Shown here: positions 41,882 to 49,999 of the stretch, piece by piece
Layout of the letters: each line of letters opens with the position of its first letter
Numbering within the stretch: position 1 is the stretch's first letter
Origin: JBHHUI01 sp965248775
Lineage (GTDB): Bacteria > Chloroflexota > Anaerolineae > Anaerolineales > JBHHUI01
Direction: 5' to 3'
Length of the DNA: 64,000 nt
NCBI GenBank assembly: GCA_965248775.1
Contig: OZ252150.1
Coordinates: forward strand, 496,001-560,000
Position numbers and translations under genes: made by a program
Notes under the pieces: generated by a model
The model's database searches: none
Told to the model about the DNA's origin: nothing
Seen by the model: only the letters and a program-made list of their open reading frames with translations

Positions 41882-42897
41882 TAGCTGCTTGAGTCCTCGT
41901 AGGGCGTTAGCGCGCCGTTCCAAAAGTTCTCCGATAGATATTTATAAGCGGAGTCTGGGAATATCGTTACAACAACGCCCTCTTCCAGTTCGGACGCAAC
42001 TTGCAACGCAGCGACTGCCGCTGCTCCTGATGAAATCCCAACCAATAAACCCTCCTCACGCGCCAGACAACGCGTCATCTCAAACGCGGCTTCCGTGCGC
42101 AGAGGGATTTGCTGATCCGGCATTTTGTCGTCATAAATGCCAGGGCGGATGGCAGACTGCATATGTTTCAGACCTTCGAGGCCGTGAAATGGGCCTTCGG
42201 GTTGAAATGCAATCAGCCGAACGGAAGGGTTCTTCTCCCTGAGGAAACGGCCGGCGCCCATGAGAGTGCCGCTCGTGCCCAGGCCGGCTACGAAATGTGT
42301 CACACTGCCAGAAGTCTGGGTATAAATTTCTGGTCCGGTTGTGGCGTAGTGCGCCTGCCAATTGGCGGGATTATTGTACTGATCGGCGTAAAAATACCGG
42401 TCGGGTGCAGCCGCCGCCAATTCGCGCGCTTTCAATATGGCACCATCCGAGCCTTCCATTGGGTCGGTTAAGACCAATTCAGCGCCCAAAGCTCGCAACA
42501 GCTTGGTACGTTCCGGGCTGGCGTTCTCCGGTATGCAGAGTGTTACTTTATATCCTCGCGCCGCAGCAAACGTGGCATAGGCGATGCCCATGTTGCCACT
42601 GGTCGCATCCAAAATCCGTTTGCCGTTTGTGAGTTCCCCAGTGCGTTCCGCTTCACGGATAATGTAGAGGGCGGGGCGATCTTTGACTGAACCACCCGGG
42701 TTCGTCCATTCGGTTTTTGCATAGACGGAAACACGCTTCGAGATTGCGGCTGTTACGTGTCGCAAGCGTACAAGCGGCGAATTCCCGACCGAGGCCTCCA
42801 AGGAGCGAGCAGCAGGGATGTGCAGCGGATCGTCTCTGTCTGGGAGTATCGCACTGGGTCTATCATTCTTTAACATTGCTGTTGTCATTTCATTCAC
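41881..42897 (-). CDS. cysM: CysM-like cysteine synthase (PLP-dependent)
   Basis: A 338-residue fold-II PLP enzyme. Lys72 in NPGGSVKDRPALYI binds PLP, TSGNMGIAYA is the substrate loop, GTSGTLMGAGRFLRE the phosphate-binding loop, and GISSGAAAVAALQVA lies near the C-terminus. In the CysO pathway the enzyme adds the carrier thiocarboxylate to O-phosphoserine (or O-acetylserine) and the product is freed by Mec. The operon context (mec, CysO-like carrier, moeZ) supports this carrier-dependent type over an ordinary sulfide-using CysK. AGGAAG precedes the ATG at 42897. It is the first gene of the operon and has a roughly 220-base leader with a long hairpin. Confidence 0.92.
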   Translation of the reverse strand: MNEMTTAMLKNDRPSAILPDRDDPLHIPAARSLEASVGNSPLVRLRHVTAAISKRVSVYAKTEWTNPGGSVKDRPALYIIREAERTGELTNGKRILDATSGNMGIAYATFAAARGYKVTLCIPENASPERTKLLRALGAELVLTDPMEGSDGAILKARELAAAAPDRYFYADQYNNPANWQAHYATTGPEIYTQTSGSVTHFVAGLGTSGTLMGAGRFLREKNPSVRLIAFQPEGPFHGLEGLKHMQSAIRPGIYDDKMPDQQIPLRTEAAFEMTRCLAREEGLLVGISSGAAAVAALQVASELEEGVVVTIFPDSAYKYLSENFWNGALTPYEDSSS

Positions 42898-42907
42898 TTC
42901 CTATACA

Positions 42908-42990
42908 CAAAAAGGCCAGAAGGCGAAACAAGAGTGGGTGCAGCACCCAACCACCATGCGGTGGTGCCACTCTTCGCCATCTGGCCTTTA
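42908..42990 (-). promoter_or_regulatory. Leader hairpin of the cys operon: probable attenuator (T-box-like features)
   Basis: Read on the minus strand, AAAGGCCAGATGGCGAA pairs with TTTCGCCTTCTGGCCTTT, followed at once by TTTTTG, forming a terminator-like structure 10-20 bases before the cysM ribosome-binding site. Inside, AGAGTGGCACCACCGCATGG resembles the T-box antiterminator signature (GGUGGNACCGCG) and its AGAGTGG can pair with a later CCACTCT. Attenuation of the cysteine operon is therefore plausible. A classical stem I with a specifier loop was not recognised, so a T-box is not established. Confidence 0.45.
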
Positions 42991-43119
42991 TTCCATGCGC
43001 ACGCGGCGCCTGAAAAGATGCGTTTAAACGTTAGCGAAAGGTGGTTAGCGCCTCCGCCACGTACAGATGCAAGTCATAGTCAAAATTCTCGAAACTTTAG
43101 GAACCTAATAAATACTATA

Positions 43120-44176
43120 GGACTTACGCAGGGAGCATAGAGATAGAAGGTAGCCGAAGCTGAGTTCGCATGTAGTTGCTCAACAAACCTTGCTTAATTT
43201 GATACACATTCGTATGTGCATCCTGCGCAATCTGATTCAGGCGTACCCAGACAAGCATGGCACAAGCAATATGATTGCGCTGTGCTCGTTGCGAACGACA
43301 TTGAGATGCTTCCAGCCCGGTTAGCTGTTTGGCCTCTCGGTGAAACTGCTCAATCTTCCAGCGGATGGCACTTTCTATGCCTGTAGCATCTGAGGAATCT
43401 TGAGAGTGGTCATTGGTAACCACATGCTCTGTGCGGTGAGTAGACACCGCAATCCGGAACAGTTTCACTTGATGACCTTTTGGAAACTTTTTGAGATGAA
43501 CCATTTTTCCCGCTTCAATCTCCTCAGCGCTCCAAGAGAGCGCATCAACTCGGCAGTAGTCATCCGCAGGACTTTCTGTCACTTGCCGGTTCGATTTCAA
43601 CGGACAGTAGTAGATTTTGCCGGCTTTTTCGACTGCTTTCATCACTTTCATCGTCGCATACCAGCTATCCATCAACACAGTGCGGAAAGGAAGCTGTTCC
43701 ACATGCAGAATGGTTCGCCACATATCCAACAAGTGGTCGAGTTTGCTACGTCCATCTCGCGCAGGGTCAAAAATGCGGTAATCGATGACCCAGAATTTAT
43801 CGATGTCGGGATTGACATAGACACAAGTCACGAGCCCGATGCCTTTGATCACCTTTTTGGCGTTGCCACTCCACTGCCTACGCACCAGTTCAATGGCAAA
43901 GGAATGGTTTTTATCAAGCACCGTATCATCAAAGAGAATGTAGCCATCTTCAGAGAGAACCAACTCTTTGCGCACCATTTGGCGCAGTTCCCGTGGCGTA
44001 AATTTATTCCCCTCATCAGTCGATTGACACGATCGTGGCTCAAATGTTCACTATGGTCAGCAAAGTAGGTTTGTGTGTAATTGATTTGGCTAACCAAGAG
44101 AAATTGGCTGTAATCCCAGTGAGATAATTTGTTCATTCACACATTGTCTCAGTTTCTCCCTGGTTTGCGTAAGTCC
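43120..44176 (-). mobile_element. IS701-type insertion sequence at the cys operon transcription start
   Basis: A 1057-bp element with 11-bp terminal repeats GGACTTACGCA at 43120-43130, whose complement ends at 44176, flanked by TATA on both sides (43116-43119, 44177-44180), the 4-bp duplication expected for IS701-like elements. It lies between the cys promoter (44189-44216) and the cysM leader, and its transposase reads in the operon direction. Confidence 0.88.
43124..44136 (-). CDS. IS701-type transposase in two overlapping frames
   Basis: The upstream frame (ATG 44136) gives MNKLSHWDYSQFLLVSQINY and ADHSEHLSHDRVNRLMRG. The continuation KFTPRELRQMVRKELVLSED, then ILFDDTVLDKNHSFAIE (first Asp), FRTVLMDSWYATMKVMKAVE (second Asp) and RWKIEQFHREAKQLTGLEA (Glu), is in the -1 frame ending at 43124. 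The shift point coincides with A-AAT-TTA (43999-44005 complement), a canonical -1 slippery heptamer that yields exactly the conserved KFTPREL. Alternatively one G was lost from the adjacent GGGG run (the ancestral reading would be RGNKFTPR). Either a programmed frameshift or a recent mutation is possible. Confidence 0.82.
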
Positions 44177-44180
44177 TATA

Positions 44181-44216
44181 CTATAAGTATTATATTCTCT
44201 GATTTTCGATTGTCAA
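44181..44216 (-). promoter_or_regulatory. Consensus sigma-70 promoter of the cys operon
   Basis: On the minus strand TTGACA (44216-44211), a 16-base spacer and TATAAT (44194-44189) form a near-perfect promoter with expected start around 44181-44183. The IS701-type element begins only a few bases further, so transcripts would now enter the element first. Confidence 0.8.
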
Positions 44217-44264
44217 TGCTTTTGAGAAGATCAAATATATCCCAATGTGCCAGACAGCTTCTTA

Positions 44265-45148
44265 GAGAGTGTTTCTTAAATCAGTTTGTGGCCAGTTTGA
44301 GCATGCGGCGCGTGCTGGCGAGATAAGTCATTGCTTCACTCGATTTGACAGTGTGTTCGTAGTCACGCGCTAAACGCCGATAGCGACCCAGCCAACCAAA
44401 TGTGCGTTCAACCACCCAGCGACGCGGTAGAACAACCCAACCTTTGGTTCCTTCAGGTCGCCGGACAACTTCCAGTGTCCAGCCGAACGGCTTGCGGACC
44501 GTCTCGACGATATGTGCGTACGCACCATCCGTCCATATCAGTTTCAGGCGGCACCAACGGTTATGAACACTGCGCTTGATTCGGTCAAACAGCCGTTGCA
44601 GAGTCACCTGGCCGCCTGCGCCGTCCTGAGTACTAGCGCTATGCACCACGACAACCAGCAACAGGCCGAGGGTGTCAACCACGACATGCCGCTTGCGACC
44701 GGGAGTTTGCTTAAAGACGTCCACTCCGCGCTCCTCGCCGCCCTCGGAGGTCTTGACGCTCTTTGGCTGTCAAGCACCGCCGCACTCGGTCGTGGATCGC
44801 GCCCCTGCTGTGTACGCACGTGCTTGACCAGGGCGGTATTGATGCGTTCCCACACACCTTGGTCGGTCCAGCGCCTGAAGTAGCCGTACACCGTCTGCCA
44901 AGGTGGCATGTCCTTGGGTAGCACCCCGTGCAGTCCACGGGACTGTGTCCGCCACTGGCAACCGGTACGCGTCAGATACAAGATGGCATTCACGATCTGC
45001 CACAATTTCCATTTGCGCGGACGTCCGCGCGTGTACGTTGGAAAGAATTCCGAAATCAATTGCCATTCGCTATACTTCAGGTCTGTCGGGTAGGTTTGGG
45101 TGAATTTGGTCATTCGCCAAGCTTACCCGGCCTTTAAGAAACACTCTC
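44265..45148 (-). mobile_element. IS5-family (IS427-like) insertion sequence
   Basis: An 884-bp element with 16-bp terminal repeats GAGAGTGTTTCTTAAA (from 44265, and complement ending 45148), flanked by TTA on both sides (44262-44264, 45149-45151). It lies about 50 bases upstream of the cys promoter, in the divergent region shared with the amidase gene at 45279. Confidence 0.88.
44281..45113 (-). CDS. IS5-family transposase split over two frames
   Basis: The first frame (ATG 45113) reads SEWQLISEFFPTYTRGRPRK, ILYLTRTGCQWR, PPWQTVYGYFRRWTDQGVWE and AVLDSQ (first Asp). The second, ending at 44281, reads VKTSEGGEERGVDVFKQTPG, GRKRHVVVDTLGLLLVVVVH, LKLIWTDGAYAH (second Asp), WVVLPRRWVVERTFGWLGRY (Glu). 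At the junction (44759-44762) the coding strand has CAAAGAGCGTC where CAAAGCGTC would give DSQSVKT, so two extra bases (AG) shift the frame. Elements of the IS427 group often use -1 frameshifting between two frames, but the exact AG duplication also fits a mutation. Confidence 0.8.
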
Positions 45149-45278
45149 TTAGGTTGGCACAGTTGGTATCCTTCTTGCGACTTTACAATACTGCTAATCA
45201 CACTTGCTCGGGCAGTCTTCCACGGGTAGGATTATGCAACCTTGGAATGGTGAGCTTGCATTGTGAGCGCCATTCCCA

Positions 45279-46091
45279 ATGGAAATACAGGCAAAACACT
45301 TGCAAAAGTCTTCTCCACACCGAACCGAATCTGCTGCTGGTGAAGTCGTGCGTCAGACCTCCCGGCATCTCGGCGTTGTTGCGCTTGTGGCAATAATCGT
45401 CGCAACAATCTATACCATCTGGACACCCGCTTCCATCATTCCGGGGGGGGCAGCCCGCAGTATTGCGCTGGCCTTATCAACCGAAGTTGGACCGCAAACA
45501 ACATCGGTGCCACCGACTGCGACGCCCGAGCCGCGTCCGATCATCGGGATCGTCTCCGGGCATCTTGGCAATGACGCCGGCGCAGTCTGTCCGGACGGTT
45601 TGACCGAAGTCGATATAAACTTGGAAATTGCAAATCGTGTTCAGGCGAGCCTAGAGCAGGCCGGTTTTCAGGTAGATCTGCTAAACGAATTTGATACGCG
45701 TCTCACTGGCTATCGGGCGCAGGCGCTGGTCTCTATCCATTCTGACTCCTGTGATTTTATTAATGAAATTGCAACCGGTTTCAAGGTAACCGGTTCACTG
45801 GAGAGTCAGGTACCACAGGAATCGACACGTTTGGCTGCTTGCCTCACGGATCGCTATGCTGAACGCACTGAAATGCAATATCATGCCGGCAGCATCACCT
45901 TCGATATGACTTTCTACCACGCCTATCGGGAGATCGCACCGGATACCGCGGCGGCCATCATCGAGGTCGGGTTTATGAATCTGGACCGAGATATGCTCGT
46001 GAACCATCCCGATCTTGTGGCGCAGGGAATCACCGATGGCATCCTTTGTTACGTCTTTCAGGAGCCGTTCGGGAGCAGCGACCAAACATGA
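45279..46091 (+). CDS. N-acetylmuramoyl-L-alanine amidase (amidase_3), membrane-anchored
   Basis: A 270-residue protein with an N-terminal transmembrane helix (residues 30-48), a short Thr/Pro linker and a zinc amidase_3 domain. The metal and catalytic residues appear as His95 (IVSGHLGND), Glu110 (DGLTEVDINL), His154 (SIHSDSC) and Glu229 (AAIIEVGFMN). It cuts the bond between N-acetylmuramic acid and L-alanine of peptidoglycan. The stop overlaps the start of the next gene (ATGA), coupling it to the M23-like protein. The annotated ATG at 45279 lacks a clear ribosome-binding site; the long N-terminus before the helix might be shorter. Confidence 0.88.
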   Translation: MEIQAKHLQKSSPHRTESAAGEVVRQTSRHLGVVALVAIIVATIYTIWTPASIIPGGAARSIALALSTEVGPQTTSVPPTATPEPRPIIGIVSGHLGNDAGAVCPDGLTEVDINLEIANRVQASLEQAGFQVDLLNEFDTRLTGYRAQALVSIHSDSCDFINEIATGFKVTGSLESQVPQESTRLAACLTDRYAERTEMQYHAGSITFDMTFYHAYREIAPDTAAAIIEVGFMNLDRDMLVNHPDLVAQGITDGILCYVFQEPFGSSDQT

Positions 46092-48154
46092 AGATTACAG
46101 ACAAGCTCGGGATTAACGCGCAGCGCGGTGAGGTCATTGCTGCAGATTTGGAAGCTTTCCAGTCCGCTGGGTTTCACGCCGTGCGTTTCCAATGTGGTGG
46201 CGGGCATACACCTACGACAGTGCTTGCCTACCGCTCACGCGGTGCACGCATCCTGCATGCGCGCATCCATGTGGATGATATGAATGTTGTCACACGCTCG
46301 GCGGAAAACTTCACTACGGGGCGCAGCGCACATCTACAAAATATGCTTGCGGCCGGTGTGGGAGCCTTCGAGATTCACACGCAACCCAACACTGCCCGGC
46401 ATGGGTTCGGTCTGTCCTGGAGTACCCCGCTCGAATTCGCCGACTGGTTCATGGATGCACTCGCTCGAATGCGCTCCGTGGTCGGATCTGATCGAGCGCG
46501 CTTTGGCTTTCCAGCTCTTGCACCGGGGCTGGCAGATTTCGAGCCAGACGCTACAGCGGGAGGCCGGGCCACACGACCGTGGAGTGATGTCGATTTTCTG
46601 GATCTGTGTCGTCCGGCGATCGAAGCAGCAGACTTTCTTGCCGTAATTACACACTGGAATTCTGCTGAGACAATGCGTGCTCTGGATGAAGAAAACAATG
46701 GGCAGGGTGGCCTGCGCTTCCTGCGCCAATATCACGAACGTTTTCCGGAGAAGCCGATTGTTGTTTCTCGTTATTCAAACCAACGCAACGATTTGGGAGA
46801 CAAAGGTCCAGATGCACCGCAATGGCGCGAGATTGGTGAAGAATATGCTGAGTTCCTGACATTGTGTTGCCAGTATGAATGGATCGAGGCTGTCTACGGG
46901 CACACCCTTCGCGATTCATCCCACTTTCAGACCGAGAGCTGGATGACAGCAGATGCAAGCAAAAGGCGCGTATTTGAAGGCGTCAACACACGCCCGCGCT
47001 TGCCATCGAAGAGCCAGATCAGTCTACGCTGGCCGACCCAATTTAAACAGGTCAACCAGACCTACGGTGTGCGCCAACTCGATTACGCGCGTTTCAGTGC
47101 CGGCTATCTCAAGGGTGGGCATGAGGGTATTGATTTGGCTGCTCCGGCAGGCAGCGAAGTCTACGCCTGCTTGCGTGGTGTGGTGAGTCGCAGCGAAGCG
47201 ACGCGCGGTGTTGCCCCGAACGGCTATGGAAATTATGGCGAAGTGGTGAGCGTTGCGAGCGATGTGCCCGGTGTTGGGCGCGTGATGCTAACCTATGCAC
47301 ATTTTTCACAGCGGCAGGTGCGCACGGGGGACATTGTGCAAGCCGGACAGCGGCTTGGCCTGGCCGGGGAAACCGGCAATGCGCAGGGTGCGCATCTGCA
47401 TCTTTCGATGCGAATTTTTGGCGTTTCGATTTACGCGCAATTGGATTATTTGAATCCCGGTCTGTATCTAGATTACGACACGGCCCCAGACGCCTTGCCG
47501 CCGCCTCTCAAAGGCGCACCGCGCATGCAGTATCCCCGCTCGTACATTCTGATTCCACCGCCGGCAGGATTGGAGTGGGTGGAAGCAGTGTTGCGCGCCA
47601 CCTGGGATAAGCAACGATTTACGGTGGGGGGCAGCGCCGACGATGCTGGCTTGGGAGATCTCGACCGGCGGCGCGTCATCGCGATCAACTCTGAATCCTG
47701 GCCGGGCGATCTACGCTTGTGGTATCAGACCAATTATCCGGGTGTGGATTATATTCCTGTCAGTGCACCGAATCCCGCCGCATTGGATGTTGTGCTGCGC
47801 GGTATGGGTTTGGGTGCAGGACCGCCAACTTCAGCCGGACCACAGCGCGGCCTACCACTCTCCCAGTACAACCGTGCCTATCTGCTCCTCCCGCCCGGGC
47901 GGGGTAGTGATTGGGCAATCGCCGCAGCCCGTGCCACTTGGCCGCGCTATCGTTTAACGATTGGCGGCAGTGCCGACGATGCCGGGGTTGGCACGCTGGA
48001 TGCCCGGCATGTTATTGCTGTAAACCCTTCCGAATGGGGCGGAGGTAACTTGCGGGACTGGTACAATCTCCACTATCCGGGAGTAGGTTATCAGGAAGTA
48101 GTTGTCCGCACTGCTTCAGAGCTGAGTTCAGCATTGACGCAACTATTTCCTTGA
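46088..48154 (+). CDS. Multidomain M23-family peptidase with duplicated C-terminal module
   Basis: A 688-residue protein starting at the ATG overlapping the amidase stop. Residues 1-320 form an uncharacterised domain that looks like a glycoside-hydrolase/TIM-barrel region (GVGAFEIHTQPN, FGFPALAPGL, WNSAETMRAL, YEWIEAVYGHTL). A LytM/M23 domain follows, with zinc residues His345 and Asp349 in GHEGIDLAAPAG and His436/His438 in GAHLHLS. At the C-terminus two about 75-residue units (roughly 482-557 and 594-670) repeat the pattern ILIPPPAGLEWVEAV... TVGGSADDAGLGDLDRRRVI ... WYQTNYPGVDY. I do not recognise this module. No signal peptide is seen, which is odd for a cell-wall enzyme. It overlaps the next gene slightly before that gene's better start. 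Confidence 0.85.
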   Translation: MKITDKLGINAQRGEVIAADLEAFQSAGFHAVRFQCGGGHTPTTVLAYRSRGARILHARIHVDDMNVVTRSAENFTTGRSAHLQNMLAAGVGAFEIHTQPNTARHGFGLSWSTPLEFADWFMDALARMRSVVGSDRARFGFPALAPGLADFEPDATAGGRATRPWSDVDFLDLCRPAIEAADFLAVITHWNSAETMRALDEENNGQGGLRFLRQYHERFPEKPIVVSRYSNQRNDLGDKGPDAPQWREIGEEYAEFLTLCCQYEWIEAVYGHTLRDSSHFQTESWMTADASKRRVFEGVNTRPRLPSKSQISLRWPTQFKQVNQTYGVRQLDYARFSAGYLKGGHEGIDLAAPAGSEVYACLRGVVSRSEATRGVAPNGYGNYGEVVSVASDVPGVGRVMLTYAHFSQRQVRTGDIVQAGQRLGLAGETGNAQGAHLHLSMRIFGVSIYAQLDYLNPGLYLDYDTAPDALPPPLKGAPRMQYPRSYILIPPPAGLEWVEAVLRATWDKQRFTVGGSADDAGLGDLDRRRVIAINSESWPGDLRLWYQTNYPGVDYIPVSAPNPAALDVVLRGMGLGAGPPTSAGPQRGLPLSQYNRAYLLLPPGRGSDWAIAAARATWPRYRLTIGGSADDAGVGTLDARHVIAVNPSEWGGGNLRDWYNLHYPGVGYQEVVVRTASELSSALTQLFP

Positions 48155-48222
48155 AGAAGATATTTGCCGGAGGCTACAAAACAAGGGGGATATATTCAAT
48201 TGGCTGGGGATGGAGGCCAAGT

Positions 48223-49188
48223 ATGAGTATAACTTTCCGCGCGATTCTCATCGCGATCATTCTTGTCGTTGCGATTGTTCCCGGCACTGTGGCAGCACAG
48301 GGCCAGATCATCCACACGGTACAGCCGGGCGAAAATCTCTTTCGCATCGGGTTGCAATACAACCTGTCTTGGACGGCCATCATGGCGGCCAACGGACTCC
48401 CCAACGCCAGTGTTTATACCGGCCAACAACTGATCATCCCCGGTCGATCAAATGTGACCACGAGCAGTCCCGCCGCTGCGACGGCCCCGACCGAGATCGC
48501 ACAAGCAGAACCGGAACCGGCCGCTGCGGTACAGAACCCCGCTACGTATATCGTGCAGCGCGGCGAGACTCTGTTTCGCATTGCTTTGCGTTTTGGCCTC
48601 ACTTCCTCGACTTTGGCAAATGCAAACAATATTTCAAATCCGAAGCTGATCTACACCGGGCAGGTGTTGACGATCCCATCTGGGGATGTTCCGCCCTCCA
48701 TTCAACAAGCGGCCACTCAGGCAGCCGCAGCTGCTGCGCCGACAGAGATGCCGACTCAAGTTCCCACGCCAACAGAGGTGCCCACCCAAGCTCCGACGCC
48801 CGTACCCACTGAGATTCCTGCTCCAGCACCGGTTGCCGAAAATTGGATCGATGTAGACCTGACGCAGCAACGAGTGCATGCAATGCAAGGGGATACCCTT
48901 GTGCGCTCATTTATCGTCTCCACCGGCACCTGGAGAACACCCACAGTCACCGGTCAATACCGGATCTACGTCAAATATACAGCCGCCCCTATGAGCGGAC
49001 CCGGATATTATTTACCGGGGGTACCGTGGATCATGTACTTCTATCGTGGATATGGCTTGCACGGTACGTACTGGCACAATAACTTCGGAACTCCGATGAG
49101 TCATGGTTGTATCAACCTGACAATTGAAGAAGCAGAATGGTTGTTCAATTTCTCCTCGGTTGGAACTCTGGTGAACATTCATTATTAA
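48223..49188 (+). CDS. LysM-containing L,D-transpeptidase (YkuD), exported
   Basis: A 321-residue protein; the ATG at 48223 has GGAGG just upstream and gives a proper signal peptide (SITFRAILIAIILVVAIVPG). Two LysM domains (IHTVQPGENLFRIGLQYNLS, YIVQRGETLFRIALRFGLTS) are separated by an Ala/Pro/Glu linker, then a Pro/Thr-rich linker leads to YkuD with HGTYWHNNFGTPMSHGCINLT containing the catalytic His and Cys. It is organised like the gene at 37351 but the catalytic domains are divergent. Following an amidase and an M23 protein, it completes a peptidoglycan cleavage and crosslinking set. Confidence 0.92.
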   Translation: MSITFRAILIAIILVVAIVPGTVAAQGQIIHTVQPGENLFRIGLQYNLSWTAIMAANGLPNASVYTGQQLIIPGRSNVTTSSPAAATAPTEIAQAEPEPAAAVQNPATYIVQRGETLFRIALRFGLTSSTLANANNISNPKLIYTGQVLTIPSGDVPPSIQQAATQAAAAAAPTEMPTQVPTPTEVPTQAPTPVPTEIPAPAPVAENWIDVDLTQQRVHAMQGDTLVRSFIVSTGTWRTPTVTGQYRIYVKYTAAPMSGPGYYLPGVPWIMYFYRGYGLHGTYWHNNFGTPMSHGCINLTIEEAEWLFNFSSVGTLVNIHY

Positions 49189-49262
49189 TGGGTTATGTTA
49201 GATTCGAAGGGTTTTCCATCACCAATTTGAAACTCGCAAAACGCCCTATTTAGGAGACATTG

Positions 49263-49964
49263 ATGTCAAAGCAGAAACAACCACGCGGGCCCAAGCAGGC
49301 TCAACAACCTGTGCGCGTTAACTGGTGGATCATTGCTGGGGCAATTGCTGTTGTTGGGGTAATCGCAATTGTCTCTTTCAACCAATCGAATCCCGCTGAA
49401 ACCGGAACTTCCGCTGAAACCGATACTTCCGAACCTGCAGGCGTTGTCAGTAGCGGTGTGAGCAGCTGGTCCGAGCCGCCTGCTATGGAGATCGATACAA
49501 GTAAAACCTATTCTGCAACACTGGAAACCGAGGTTGGCGACATCATGGTTGAGTTGTTTGATGACATCGCCCCGAGAACCGTGAACAATTTTGTCTTCCT
49601 GGCTCGCCAAGGCTATTACAACAACACGATCTTCCATCGCGTGATCCCCGACTTCATGGCCCAAGCCGGCGATCCCACAGGCACCGGGAGCGGCGGACCT
49701 GGTTATCTCTTCGAAGATGAAGTGAATACCGGATTAGCGTTCGATCGCGCGGGGCTGCTGGCGATGGCAAATCGCGGGCCTGCTACGAATGGCAGTCAAT
49801 TCTTCATCACATATGTTCCGACCCCCCATCTCAACGATCTCCACACGATTTTTGGCGAAGTGACCGATGGCATGGACGTTGCGCTGGCGTTGGCTATACG
49901 TGATCCGCAATCGACGACCATCCCCGGCACGGGTCTCATCGCGGTTCGCATTGAGGAGAAATAG
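49263..49964 (+). CDS. Cyclophilin-type peptidyl-prolyl isomerase, membrane-anchored
   Basis: A 233-residue protein starting at the ATG at 49263 (AGGAGACATTG upstream). One N-terminal helix (WWIIAGAIAVVGVIAIVSF) and a Ser/Thr linker precede a bacterial cyclophilin domain with VNNFVFLARQGYYNNTIFHR, VIPDFMAQAGDPTGTGSGGP, LLAMANRGPATNGSQFFITY and HTIFGEVTDGMDV, including the active-site Arg-Phe-Met-Gln-Ala equivalents. It assists folding of extracytoplasmic proteins. It follows the cell-wall genes after 74 bases. Confidence 0.93.
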   Translation: MSKQKQPRGPKQAQQPVRVNWWIIAGAIAVVGVIAIVSFNQSNPAETGTSAETDTSEPAGVVSSGVSSWSEPPAMEIDTSKTYSATLETEVGDIMVELFDDIAPRTVNNFVFLARQGYYNNTIFHRVIPDFMAQAGDPTGTGSGGPGYLFEDEVNTGLAFDRAGLLAMANRGPATNGSQFFITYVPTPHLNDLHTIFGEVTDGMDVALALAIRDPQSTTIPGTGLIAVRIEEK

Positions 49965-49999
49965 CAACCTGCTGGAATATTTCCGTTGAACTATTTCAT

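Noticed and set aside
41882..41923. Longer JAMM protein starting inside cysM
   Set aside because: The TAATG junction and the family N-terminus favour the ATG at 41881.
45149..45278. Sigma-54 promoter (TTGGCAC near 45153)
   Set aside because: The required TTGC at the right spacing is missing.
46046..46087. Earlier start for the M23 protein
   Set aside because: It lies inside the amidase gene; the ATGA overlap at 46088 is a standard coupled start.
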